Below, in pieces: positions 8,801-19,636 of a stretch of DNA of 64,000 nt. Within the stretch, counting starts at the first letter, position 1. The number at the start of each line of letters is the position of its first letter. A program made the position numbers and the translations under genes. Under the pieces are notes generated by a model. That model was not told where the DNA came from, made no database searches, and saw only the letters and a program-made list of their open reading frames with translations. Source of the stretch: Mycolicibacterium aromaticivorans JS19b1 = JCM 16368 (lineage in GTDB: Bacteria; Actinomycetota; Actinomycetes; Mycobacteriales; Mycobacteriaceae); assembly GCF_000559085.1 (NCBI RefSeq), contig NZ_JALN02000001.1, forward strand, positions 2,170,001 through 2,234,000, written 5' to 3'.

Positions 8801-9716
8801 CTTCCTCGGCAACTCCGGTATCACCCAGCCGGGCCGGCGCGTGCCCGACGACGGCCTGGTGGCAGTGCTTTCGGCCGCACCGCACAAGGCGAAAGCCGGT
8901 TCGTCGTGGCTGGGGAGTCCGCCGATCCGGTTGCGTCGACGCGCCGACGAAGGCGACGCTTCACTGACGTTCAGCCCGCCGATGCGATTGAAGGTGATGC
9001 GCGCCGCGGTCGAGACCTGCCGACTGTTCCCGGTGATGGTCACCTTCGCGATCGGGGTTGCGGTTCTGGCAGCGCTGCAGGCCTTGGCGCTCGAATTCGG
9101 CTACGGTTGGGCCGCGCTGGCCGGTGGCGTCGTACTGCTGATTGCGGGCGCAGTCGCGGGCGGGATCGCGGTGGCTGCCAAATGGCTTGTGGTGGGACAT
9201 ATTCCGGCTGACGAGCAGCCCCTGTGGTCGTCGTTCGTGTGGCGTAACGAGGTGTCGGACACGTTCGTGGAGACGGTGGCGGCTCCGTGGTTCGCCCGCG
9301 CCGCCAGCGGCACCCCCGTGATGAACCTCTGGCTGCGGGCGCTTGGGGCCAAGATCGGCCGGGGCGTCTGGTGTGAGACGTACTGGCTCCCGGAAGCCGA
9401 CCTGGTGACACTGCAGCGCGCCAGCACCGTCAACCGCGGCTGCGTGGTGCAGACCCATCTGTTCCATGATCGGATCATGCGCATGGACACCGTCGTGCTC
9501 GACGAGGGCGCCACGCTCGGACCGCACTGCGTGGCGTTGCCCGCCGCCAAGCTCGGCGCCGGCGCCACCGTCGGTCCGGCATCGCTGGTGATGCGCGGCG
9601 ACGAGGTGCCGCCGTCGACCCGTTGGCAGGGTAATCCGATTGCCCCGTGGCTCGTTTCGAGGAAGAAGACCCGCGACGACGGCGCCTCACGCAAAGCCGA
9701 GGACAGCGCCGCGTGA
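5811..9716 (+). CDS. Pls-like NRPS (epsilon-poly-L-lysine-synthetase family)
   Basis: Starting from the GTG at 5811 (AGGAT eight bases upstream; an in-frame ATG at 5781 lacks a ribosome site) the protein has 1301 residues. Residues about 1-490 are an adenylation domain with T-S-G-S-T-G-T-P-K-G near 154, the F-D-A-S-C-E-E-M-W stretch, Y-G-P-T-E-A and a C-terminal lysine motif T-S-G-K-V-D-R-N. A carrier domain follows with L-G-G-G-S-L (serine near 532). The rest alternates membrane helices with three soluble left-handed beta-helix-like acyltransferase modules. This A-T-membrane-C1-C2-C3 order and the length match epsilon-poly-L-lysine synthetase (Pls, about 1,319 residues), which makes amino-acid homopolymers at the membrane. 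The amino acid used here is unknown. The stop overlaps the M1 peptidase start. Confidence 0.88.
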   Translation: MATPEIPPQYLLSEQAPPPRTLIDILYDTANRYPEAAAIDDGTVQLTYAELIADIEESVEWLAARGIGRGDRIGIRMPSGSYALYVAILSTLAAGAAYVPVDADDPDERAELVFNEAGVVAVITEAGLTRGPGSSRGWRATAPLGRDDAWIIFTSGSTGTPKGVAVTHRNAAAFVDAEARMFLQSNPIGPADRVLAGLSVAFDASCEEMWLAWRYGACLVPAPRALVRSGMDLGPWLVARDITVVSTVPTLASLWPAEALEAVRLLIFGGEACPPELAERLAVEGREVWNTYGPTEATVVASAARLDGRGPVSIGRPLPGWDLAVVDATGAPVALGEVGELVIGGVGLARYLDPEKDAEKYAPMPSLEWARAYRSGDLVRLETDGLYFQGRADDQVKVGGRRIELGEVDSALVNLPGVSGAAAAVRRTASGTPMLVGYIASANPDFDLSAARTHLAEALPAALVPRLVLLDELPTRTSGKVDRNALPWPPPGYQDSEPDLGGTMGWLAGLWRDVLGAVVDGPEADFFALGGGSLSAAQLVAALRERYPQLTVAQLYDHPRLGSLAEFLDEQKPAAAVTPRHVTPTPVTTQAAQVLLSVPLATLTGLQWVTWLALINNVAAAVHPLPWLSPVNWWLVAVAFVLFITPIGRMGIAVLGARTLLSGLEPGTYRRGGSEHLRVWLAERLADASGAENLAGAPWLVYYARALGNKIGKGVDLHSAPPVTGMLTLGHRVSIEPEVDLTGHWIDGDLFHVGPISVGNDASIGARTTLFPGAVVGKNADVAPGSGVVGKVKNGQYWKGSPAVKSGKARHPWPEHRPPRAALWVAVYGVTSMLLGAVPLLALAIGLGVLVWPARRSATLDSALAAAAPWIPVAALVALVVYAAFTVVAVRILAIGLREGYHPVRSRVGWQLWTTERLMDAARNYLFPVYASLLTPWWLRALGAKVGRNTEISTALLTPKFTVVEDGAFLADDTMVASYELGGGWIHVAKATVGKRAFLGNSGITQPGRRVPDDGLVAVLSAAPHKAKAGSSWLGSPPIRLRRRADEGDASLTFSPPMRLKVMRAAVETCRLFPVMVTFAIGVAVLAALQALALEFGYGWAALAGGVVLLIAGAVAGGIAVAAKWLVVGHIPADEQPLWSSFVWRNEVSDTFVETVAAPWFARAASGTPVMNLWLRALGAKIGRGVWCETYWLPEADLVTLQRASTVNRGCVVQTHLFHDRIMRMDTVVLDEGATLGPHCVALPAAKLGAGATVGPASLVMRGDEVPPSTRWQGNPIAPWLVSRKKTRDDGASRKAEDSAA

Positions 9717-11050
9717 AACAGCCCGCCAAGAAGGCCGCCAAGAAAGGCGGCCCACCGGTCATCGATCCGTATCTGCCGAACAACGGCAACTTCGGCTATC
9801 GGGTGTCACGCTACGAACTGGACCTGGAGTACAAGGTCGCGATCAACCGGCTGACCGGTACCGCCACCATCACCGCGGCGACGCTGGCGTCATTGAAGAC
9901 GTTCACCCTGGATCTGTCCGCCGCCCTGTCGGTGTCGAAGGTGACGGTCAACGGCCGCAGACCGTCGAACTTCTCCGCGTCCAATGGCAAGCTGCACATC
10001 ACCCTGTCCACTCCGTTGCCCGCCGGTGCGGCGATGTCGATCAACGTGCGCTACGGCGGCAACCCCCGGCCGATCCGAAGTTATTGGGGTGAAGTCGGTT
10101 TCGAGGAGTTGTCCAACGGCGCGCTGGTGGCCGGCCAGCCGAACGGCGCGGCGTCGTGGTTCCCGTGCGACGACCACCCCAGCGCCAAGGCCAGCTACCG
10201 AATCCAGATCAGCACCGACAGCCCCTACCGTGCGGTGGCCAACGGAGAACTGGTCTCGCGGCGGGTCCGGGCCGCCCAGACGGTGTGGACCTACGAACAG
10301 CCGGAGCCGACGTCCACCTATCTGATCACCTTGCAGATCGGCATGTACGGCGCCCACAAGCTGCCCAAATCCCAGGTGCCGATGCAGGCGGTGTTGCCGG
10401 ACCGGCTGCGTCCCGAGTTCGACCAGGACTTCGGCCGTCAGCCGCAGATGATGAAGCTGTTCGTCAAGCTGTTCGGCCCGTACCCGCTGAGCAACGGCTA
10501 CACCGTTGTGGTGACCGATGACGATCTGGAGATACCGCTTGAAGCACAAGGTATCTCGATCTTCGGTGCCAACCACTGTGACGGCAAGCGCGGCGCCGAA
10601 CGGCTGATCGCCCACGAGCTGGCCCATCAGTGGTTCGGCAACAGCGTGACCGCGCGGCGCTGGCGCGACATCTGGTTGCACGAGGGATTCGCCTGCTACG
10701 CCGAATGGCTGTGGTCGGAGAACTCCGGCGGACGCTCCGCCGATCAGTGGGCCCGCCACTATCACGCCAAGCTGGCGTCCTCGCCGCAGAACCTGTTGCT
10801 GGCCGATCCCGGGCCGCGGGACATGTTCGACGACCGGGTATACAAGCGCGGTGCGCTCACATTGCACGTGCTGCGCGGCACCCTCGGCGACGAGAAGTTC
10901 TTTGCGCTGCTGCGTGATTGGACCAGCCGCCACCAGCACAGCACGGTGGTGACCGACGACTTCACCGGTCTTGCCGCCAACTACGCCGAGGTCTCGCTGC
11001 GTCCACTGTGGGATGCCTGGCTGTATTCCACCGAGGTGCCGCGGCTGTGA
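9713..11050 (+). CDS. M1-family zinc metallopeptidase
   Basis: From the GTG at 9713, which overlaps the Pls stop (GTGA), the product has 445 residues. The N-terminus is lysine/alanine rich, followed by the beta-sandwich aminopeptidase-N domain, then the catalytic H-E-L-A-H motif with the downstream L-H-E-G-F-A zinc glutamate about 18 residues later. It is much shorter than PepN (about 850 residues), lacking the C-terminal helical domain. No signal peptide is seen. Translational coupling to the Pls-like gene suggests the peptidase acts on, or trims, the homopolymer or protects the cell from it. That link is inferred. Confidence 0.85.
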   Translation: MKQPAKKAAKKGGPPVIDPYLPNNGNFGYRVSRYELDLEYKVAINRLTGTATITAATLASLKTFTLDLSAALSVSKVTVNGRRPSNFSASNGKLHITLSTPLPAGAAMSINVRYGGNPRPIRSYWGEVGFEELSNGALVAGQPNGAASWFPCDDHPSAKASYRIQISTDSPYRAVANGELVSRRVRAAQTVWTYEQPEPTSTYLITLQIGMYGAHKLPKSQVPMQAVLPDRLRPEFDQDFGRQPQMMKLFVKLFGPYPLSNGYTVVVTDDDLEIPLEAQGISIFGANHCDGKRGAERLIAHELAHQWFGNSVTARRWRDIWLHEGFACYAEWLWSENSGGRSADQWARHYHAKLASSPQNLLLADPGPRDMFDDRVYKRGALTLHVLRGTLGDEKFFALLRDWTSRHQHSTVVTDDFTGLAANYAEVSLRPLWDAWLYSTEVPRL

Positions 11051-12333
11051 CCGACGCGGGCGCCTCGTTCGAGGCGCTGAGCGCCACCGGTGCTGACCAG
11101 ATCAGCGGCACCGGGGCGATCACCCGCAGCAGTGTGGCCAGAGTCGGTGCGGCCACGGCGATCTCGGCGGTGTGCGGATACGCGGTCCTCTACCTGGCCG
11201 CCCGCGCGCTGGATCCGGCCGGCTTCTCGGTGTTCGGGGTGTTCTGGGGTGCGTTCGGTTTGGTCGGCGGCGCGGCGTACGGACTGCTGCAGGAGGCCAC
11301 CCGGGAAGTCCGCTCCGCGGGTTATGTCGAGATCGCCGAGGGACCCCGAACGCACCCGATGCGGATCGCGACGGCGGTCGGGGTGGTGTCCGCTCTCGTC
11401 ATGGCGGGCACCTCGTTCCTCTGGGCGCCGCACGTGTTCAGCGTGTCGCGGCCGCTATCGGTGGCGCTGCTGAGCGTCGGTCTTGCCGGATTCTGCATTC
11501 ACGCAACACTTTTAGGCCTGCTCGCCGGTACCGGCCGCTGGGGTGGTTACGGGGCGTTGATGGTCACTGACGCCATCATGCGGGTGGTGGTCGCGGTGGC
11601 GGCCTTCGCGGTGGGCTGGGGGTTGGACGGCTTCTTGTGGGCGACCGTCGCCGGTGCGATCGGATGGCTGCTGCTGCTGTCGGTGTCACCGGGCGCGCGG
11701 ACCGCGGCCGGGCTGCGCACTCCCGGCAGTACCGCCACCTTTCTGCGCGGAGCCGGACACTCGATCGCCGCCGCCGGCGCCAGCGCCATCCTCGTCATGG
11801 GCTTCCCGGTGCTGCTGAAGGCGACCTCCGGCGGTGACCTCGGAGCGGCCGGCGGCGTGGTGATCCTGGCGGTGACGCTGACCCGCGCGCCCCTGCTGGT
11901 TCCGCTCACCGCGATGCAGGGCAACCTGATCGCACACTTCGTCGACCACCGCGGCCACCGGCTCAGGTCGTTGATCGCGCCCGCGGCGGTGGTGCTGGTG
12001 ATCGGTGCCGTCGGGGTCGTGGCCGCCGGACTGCTCGGGCCGTGGCTGATCCGAGTCGCGTTCGGCGACGAGTACGGCCCGGGCGGCCTCCTGCTGGCCT
12101 GGCTGACCGCCGGCGCGGTGGCGATCGCACTGTTGACCGTGACCGGGGCCGCGACCGTCGCCGCCGGCCTGCACCGGGCCTACTCGATCGGCTGGGTCGG
12201 GGCCACCGTCGTCTCCGCGGCCCTGTTGAGCCTTCCCATGGGCCTGACCGATCGCACCGTCGTGGCCCTGCTGTGCGGGCCGCTGGTCGGCATCGTCGTC
12301 CACCTTGCCGCGCTGGGCCGCGCCGCGCGCTGA
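11047..12333 (+). CDS. Polytopic membrane protein, flippase-like (Rv3630 family)
   Basis: The GTG at 11047 overlaps the peptidase stop by four bases and gives 428 residues. Twelve or so hydrophobic segments in pairs, with few charged residues, resemble the polysaccharide-exporter (Wzx/MOP-like) family. The protein is the equivalent of M. tuberculosis Rv3630 by position, just before the PpgS gene. The neighbourhood makes polyprenyl-phosphate sugars for cell-wall decoration, so a role in moving the lipid-linked sugar across the membrane is attractive but not proven by sequence. Membrane location is certain from hydropathy. Confidence 0.75.
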   Translation: MTDAGASFEALSATGADQISGTGAITRSSVARVGAATAISAVCGYAVLYLAARALDPAGFSVFGVFWGAFGLVGGAAYGLLQEATREVRSAGYVEIAEGPRTHPMRIATAVGVVSALVMAGTSFLWAPHVFSVSRPLSVALLSVGLAGFCIHATLLGLLAGTGRWGGYGALMVTDAIMRVVVAVAAFAVGWGLDGFLWATVAGAIGWLLLLSVSPGARTAAGLRTPGSTATFLRGAGHSIAAAGASAILVMGFPVLLKATSGGDLGAAGGVVILAVTLTRAPLLVPLTAMQGNLIAHFVDHRGHRLRSLIAPAAVVLVIGAVGVVAAGLLGPWLIRVAFGDEYGPGGLLLAWLTAGAVAIALLTVTGAATVAAGLHRAYSIGWVGATVVSAALLSLPMGLTDRTVVALLCGPLVGIVVHLAALGRAAR

Positions 12334-12349
12334 AACCGCAGTTGTCGGC

Positions 12350-13056
12350 GTGTACCTTGTGGACATCGACACGTCCTACCCCGACGCCTGGATCATCGTG
12401 CCGGCGTTCAACGAGGCGCAGGTCATCGCCGACGTCATCGCGGACCTGCGCCAAGTCTTCGACCACGTGGTCTGCGTCGACGACGGAAGCAAGGACGACA
12501 CCGCCGACATCGCCTGGCGGGCGGGCGCACACGTGGTCCGCCACCCCGTGAATCTCGGGCAGGGTGCGGCCATCCAGACCGGGGTCGAATACGCCCGCCG
12601 CCAGCCCGGCGCAGCGGTGTTCGTCACCTTCGACGCCGACGGCCAGCACCGCGTGAAGGACGTCCTCGCCATGATGGAGCGGCTGTCCAAAGGCGACGTC
12701 GACATCGTGATCGGCACCCGTTTCGCCGGCACCACCGTCAGCCACACCCCGCCCCTCAAGCGGGTGATCCTGCGCGCGGCGGCCGTGCTGAGCCCCAGCA
12801 GCCACCGGCTGCATCTGACCGACTCGCACAATGGGCTGCGCGTGTTCAACAAGACCGTGGCCGACAACCTCAATCTGACGATGAACGGGATGAGCCACGC
12901 CGGAGAATTCATCACCCTGATCGCCGAAAATCATTGGCGAGTAACCGAAGAGCCGGTCGAGATTCTCTACACGGACTACTCGATGTCCAAGGGTCAGCCG
13001 CTGCTCAACGGGGTGAACATCGTCTTCGACGGGTTTCTGCGCGGAAGGATGCGCCG

Positions 13057-13060
<4 letters not shown>
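12350..13060 (+). CDS. ppgS: Polyprenyl-phospho-N-acetylgalactosaminyl synthase (GT2)
   Basis: From the GTG at 12350 the protein has 236 residues and is a GT-A fold family-2 glycosyltransferase. I-V-P-A-F-N-E starts the nucleotide-sugar domain, V-V-C-V-D-D-G-S-K-D holds the metal/UDP site, and T-F-D-A-D-G-Q-H is the second acidic motif. In M. tuberculosis the syntenic Rv3631 (PpgS) moves GalNAc from UDP-GalNAc to polyprenyl phosphate for galactosamine decoration of arabinogalactan. Its stop overlaps the next gene (ATGA), a small membrane partner. The earlier in-frame ATG at 12305 lies inside the preceding gene and is less likely. Confidence 0.85.
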
Positions 13061-16153
<3,093 letters not shown>

Positions 16154-16180
16154 TCCCGGCCGTGTGCCAAAGTAGTTTGT

Positions 16181-16549
16181 ATGTCTAACTTGCGCGAGGA
16201 TGGCCTACGTGTGTTCCGGGAGATGCTGCCGGGAACATTGCCCGACGGGGACGTCGACTTCGGTGGTGGGTTCGCCCCCGAACTGATGGATATCGGTGTC
16301 GAGAGCGTGTTCGGCCGGCTGTGGACCCGCGAGGGTCTCAGCCGCCGCGACCGAAGCCTGGTGACGCTGGGCATCCTGATCGCACTGCGGGCCACCGAGG
16401 AGATGGACGCCCACTTCCGGATCGCCCGGCAGAACGGACTGTCCGAGGAGGAATTGGCCGAGGTGATCTATCACGCCAGCGGCTACGCCGGGTTCCCGGC
16501 GGCGGCCACGGCCCGCACCATCGCCGCCAAAGCGCTGTCGCGCGATTAG
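16181..16549 (+). CDS. Carboxymuconolactone decarboxylase-like protein
   Basis: A 122-residue all-helical protein of the CMD family. The S-L-V-T-L-G-I-L-I-A-L motif, the conserved H-F-R-I-A (about residue 73) and the E-V-I-Y-H-A-S-G-Y-A-G-F-P segment are those of PcaC-type decarboxylases. The C-x-x-C of AhpD-type peroxidases is absent, so it is closer to gamma-carboxymuconolactone decarboxylase. No other protocatechuate-pathway gene lies nearby, so the substrate is open. It stands alone between the membrane protein and the tRNA. Confidence 0.82.
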   Translation: MSNLREDGLRVFREMLPGTLPDGDVDFGGGFAPELMDIGVESVFGRLWTREGLSRRDRSLVTLGILIALRATEEMDAHFRIARQNGLSEEELAEVIYHASGYAGFPAAATARTIAAKALSRD

Positions 16550-16630
16550 GGATTCAGCCGAATGTGCGGCCTCATCGGCCCACCCCGGCGCGTTCCGTAC
16601 GAAACCGCACAGTCGTGCGGGCAAGCGTGG

Positions 16631-16703
16631 AGCCACCTAGGAGAATCGAACTCCTGACCTATTCATTACGAGTGAATTGCTCTACCGACTGAGCTAAGGT
16701 GGC
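16631..16703 (-). tRNA. tRNA-Thr (anticodon CGT)
   Basis: A 73-nt cloverleaf on the minus strand. The acceptor arm GCCACCT pairs with AGGTGGC. The D arm has GCTC...GAGC, the anticodon stem ATTCA/TGAAT encloses the loop CTCGTAA with anticodon CGT (threonine ACG codons), and the T arm is AGGAG-TTCGATT-CTCCT. No CCA is encoded. It lies between the CMD-like gene and the polymerase subunit gene, as in M. tuberculosis. Confidence 0.96.
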
Positions 16704-16726
16704 GCGGCCTCGACCGAGCAGTGAGT

Positions 16727-17941
16727 CTACAGGTCCGAACGCAGTGCCTGACCCACGGTGGCCACCATCGCATCGACGGCGAACTTGGGCTTGACGTTGA
16801 TCGCCAGTGCCTCGCGGCACTCGAGCACCGCTTCGATGCAGCGCAGCAGCCGCTCCGGGGACGCGTGCGCCGCCAGAGCCGCCACCCGCTCGGCCATGTC
16901 GGGGTGATTCGGCGCCACCGAGCCCGCGCCGTTGGCCACCAGCAGGGCATCGCGGAAATACGTGGCCAGGTCGATCAGCGCACGGTCGAGCGCGTCGCGG
17001 GAGGCGCGGGTCTGCCGGGACTTCTGGCGCCGCTCGAGATCTTTGATCGCCCCCGCCGACCCGCGCAGGGTCCCCGCCGTCCCCTTCCCGGTGCCGCCGG
17101 CACCCAGCGCGGTGCGCAGTTCGTCCGCCTCGGCCTCGTCGCGGCCCACATTGAGGGCCTTGGCCTCGGCCTCGGCAGTGGCCACCAACTCCTCGGCGGC
17201 CGCATACGCGCGCGACGGGGTCGCAGCGTCGCGGGCCAGGCTCAGCGCGCGGGACCGGCGGTCGCGGGCGTCTGGATCGGTTGCCAGCCGCCGAGCCCGC
17301 CCGACATGCCCCCCGCTGATCGACGCCGCCCACTGCGCTTCCTCGGCGGACAACCCGTCGCGGTCGATCAGCACCTGTGCGATCGCCCCGGCCGGCGGCG
17401 TCACCAGCGCGACGTGCCGGCACCGTGACCGCAGCGTGATCGCGATGTCCTCCGGGTCCACCGACGGCGCACACAGCAGGAACACCGTCGACGGCGGTGG
17501 TTCCTCCACCACCTTGAGCAGCGCGTTGGCCGCACCTTCGGTGAGACGGTCGGCGTCCTCCACCACGACGATCTGCCAGCGGCCGGTGCTGGGCCGCCGG
17601 GACGCGATCTGGACGATGGCGCGCATCTCGTGGACCCCGATGGACAGCCCCTCGGGGATGATCCGCCGAACATCGCCGTGGGTGCCGGCCATCGTCGTCG
17701 TGCACGCCCGGCACTCCCCGCAGCCGGGGGTGCCCTCGGCGGTGCACTGAAGGGCCGCCGCGAAGCACTGAGCGGCCACCGAACGCCCCGAGCCGGGCGG
17801 ACCGGTGATCAGCCACGCGTGTGTCATGGTGCCGGTGGCGGCCACATCGTGAGCGGAATCACCCCGGGCGGCCCGAGCGGCACCGACCAACTCCGCTTCC
17901 ACGGCGCTTTGGCCCACCAACCGCGTGAAAACTCCGGACAT
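16727..17941 (-). CDS. DNA polymerase III delta' subunit-like clamp-loader ATPase
   Basis: From the ATG at 17941 the protein has 404 residues. The Walker A region is degenerate, reading G-P-P-G-S-G-R-S in place of GKT. A zinc module of four cysteines follows, C-x8-C-x2-C-x2-C (from C-T-A-E to C-R-A-C). Then V-V-V-E-D-A-D is the Walker B position, S-R-C-R-H the arginine/sensor segment, and helical domains complete the delta'/HolB plan. It loads the beta clamp in DNA replication, and Rv3644c is the positional equivalent. Loss of the P-loop lysine is normal for delta', which does not hydrolyse ATP. A longer upstream open frame has no similarity and is ignored. Confidence 0.87.
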   Translation of the reverse strand: MSGVFTRLVGQSAVEAELVGAARAARGDSAHDVAATGTMTHAWLITGPPGSGRSVAAQCFAAALQCTAEGTPGCGECRACTTTMAGTHGDVRRIIPEGLSIGVHEMRAIVQIASRRPSTGRWQIVVVEDADRLTEGAANALLKVVEEPPPSTVFLLCAPSVDPEDIAITLRSRCRHVALVTPPAGAIAQVLIDRDGLSAEEAQWAASISGGHVGRARRLATDPDARDRRSRALSLARDAATPSRAYAAAEELVATAEAEAKALNVGRDEAEADELRTALGAGGTGKGTAGTLRGSAGAIKDLERRQKSRQTRASRDALDRALIDLATYFRDALLVANGAGSVAPNHPDMAERVAALAAHASPERLLRCIEAVLECREALAINVKPKFAVDAMVATVGQALRSDL

Positions 17942-18022
17942 CGCCTCAAACACTAGTGCGCAGCAACGACACAATCGCTGCCCACCGGCTTCTAGAGGTG
18001 CTGATCGGTCGCTCTGTACCGA

Positions 18023-18028
18023 TACGGT
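18023..18028 (+). promoter_or_regulatory. -10-like hexamer TACGGT, probable leaderless start
   Basis: TACGGT lies six bases before the GTG at 18035 and no Shine-Dalgarno sequence is present. The cyclase transcript is therefore likely leaderless. Confidence 0.4.
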
Positions 18029-18034
18029 GGGTTC

Positions 18035-19636
18035 GTGACCACCGCGCAACTCAGCCCGGGGCGGATCAATGGATTCGTCCGGTGGGTTGCGCGTACACCG
18101 TGGCCGGTGTTCACCCTGGGCATGCTGCAGGCCGACATCATCGGCGCACTGTTGGTACTGGGCTTCCTGCGGTTCGGGTTGCCGCCGTCGGACCGGGTCA
18201 TGCTGCAGGACCTGCCGACGTTGAACCTGGTCATCTTTCTGAGTTACCTGTTCGTTTCGTTCGCGGTGGGTGCCTTCGTCAGCCTCAAGCTGCTCGTTCC
18301 GGTGTTCCGCTGGCAACGCCGCGACGCCCTGCTGGCCGAGGACGACCCGTCCGCCACCGAGACCGCGCGGCTGCGGGCGCTGCGGATGCCCATCTACCGC
18401 TCGGTGATCAGCATGACCAACTGGGTGCTGGGCGCGGCGGTGTTCATCGCCGCCAGCTGGCCGGTGGCCAGCCATGCCGCACCGGTGCTCGCGGTGTCGA
18501 CGCTGCTGGGCGCCACGGCCACCACGATCATCGGCTACCTACAGTCCGAGCGTGTGCTGCGCCCGGTGGCCGTCGCCGCGCTGCGCGGCGGAGTGCCGGA
18601 GAGGTTCCACCGGCCTGGCGTCGTCCAGCGGCTGGTGCTGACCTGGCTGCTGTCCACCGGGGTGCCGCTGCTGGCGATCGTGCTGTCGGTCGTGGCCAGC
18701 AAGTTCTCGCTGCTGGCCGCGTCGGCCGACTCTCTGTTCACGCCGATCCTGCTGATGGCCGTCGCCGCGCTGGTGGTCGGGATGGCCGGCAATGTGCTGG
18801 CCGCCATGTCGATCGCCGATCCGCTGCGCCAGTTGCGCTGGGCGCTCGGAGAGGTCCAGCGCGGCAACTACAACGCGCACATGCAGATCTATGACGCCAG
18901 CGAGCTGGGCCTGCTGCAGGCCGGCTTCAACGACATGGTCCGCGATCTGAGCGAACGGCAGCGGCTGCGCGACCTGTTCGGCCGCTACGTCGGTGAGGAC
19001 GTCGCCAGGCGCGCCCTGGAGCGCGGCACCGAGCTCGGCGGCCAGGAGCGCGACGTCGCGGTGCTGTTCGTCGACCTGGTCGGCTCGACCCAGCTGGCCG
19101 CCTCGCGTCCGCCCAGCGAGGTCGTGAGCATGCTCAACGAGTTCTTCCGGGTGGTCGTCGACACCGTCAAGAAGCACGGCGGCTTCGTCAACAAGTTCCA
19201 GGGCGATGCGGCGCTGTGCATCTTCGGCGCGCCCATCGAACACCCCGACGCCTCCGGGGCGGCGCTGGCCGCCTCCCGCGAACTGCACGACGAATTGGTC
19301 GGCGTGCTGGGCCAGACCGAGTTCGGTATCGGCGTCTCCGCCGGGCGTGCGATCGCCGGGCATATCGGAGCGCAGGCCCGGTTCGAGTACACCGTGATCG
19401 GTGACCCGGTCAACGAAGCCGCCCGACTGACGGAGCTGGCGAAGCTGGAGAACGGCCACGTTCTCGCGTCCGCGATCGCGGTCAGCGGCGCCCTGGACGC
19501 CGAGGCTTTGTGCTGGAACGTCGGCGAGATCGTCGAGCTGCGCGGCCGCCGCGCGCCCACGCAGCTGGCCCGCCCGGTGAACCTTCTGCTGCCCAGCGGA
19601 ACGCGCGGCGAAATGGCCACCGGCTCAAGCGGTTAG
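18035..19636 (+). CDS. Membrane class III adenylate cyclase with HAMP domain
   Basis: A 533-residue protein with six transmembrane helices, a HAMP linker (S-I-A-D-P-L-R-Q-L onward, about residues 265-320) and a C-terminal class III cyclase domain. Metal-binding aspartates sit in L-F-V-D-L-V-G-S-T and in the K-F-Q-G-D-A segment, where the lysine selects adenine. I-G-D-P-V-N-E-A-A-R holds the purine-contacting Asp and the transition-state Asn/Arg. It corresponds to Rv3645 of M. tuberculosis, a major source of basal cAMP. It makes cAMP, which could act on the Crp protein encoded at 60989. Confidence 0.92.
   Translation: MTTAQLSPGRINGFVRWVARTPWPVFTLGMLQADIIGALLVLGFLRFGLPPSDRVMLQDLPTLNLVIFLSYLFVSFAVGAFVSLKLLVPVFRWQRRDALLAEDDPSATETARLRALRMPIYRSVISMTNWVLGAAVFIAASWPVASHAAPVLAVSTLLGATATTIIGYLQSERVLRPVAVAALRGGVPERFHRPGVVQRLVLTWLLSTGVPLLAIVLSVVASKFSLLAASADSLFTPILLMAVAALVVGMAGNVLAAMSIADPLRQLRWALGEVQRGNYNAHMQIYDASELGLLQAGFNDMVRDLSERQRLRDLFGRYVGEDVARRALERGTELGGQERDVAVLFVDLVGSTQLAASRPPSEVVSMLNEFFRVVVDTVKKHGGFVNKFQGDAALCIFGAPIEHPDASGAALAASRELHDELVGVLGQTEFGIGVSAGRAIAGHIGAQARFEYTVIGDPVNEAARLTELAKLENGHVLASAIAVSGALDAEALCWNVGEIVELRGRRAPTQLARPVNLLLPSGTRGEMATGSSG

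Noticed and set aside
16631..16703. tRNA-Thr as a phage or island attachment site
   Set aside because: No integrase or repeated tRNA end lies on either side; the two mobile elements of the window sit elsewhere.
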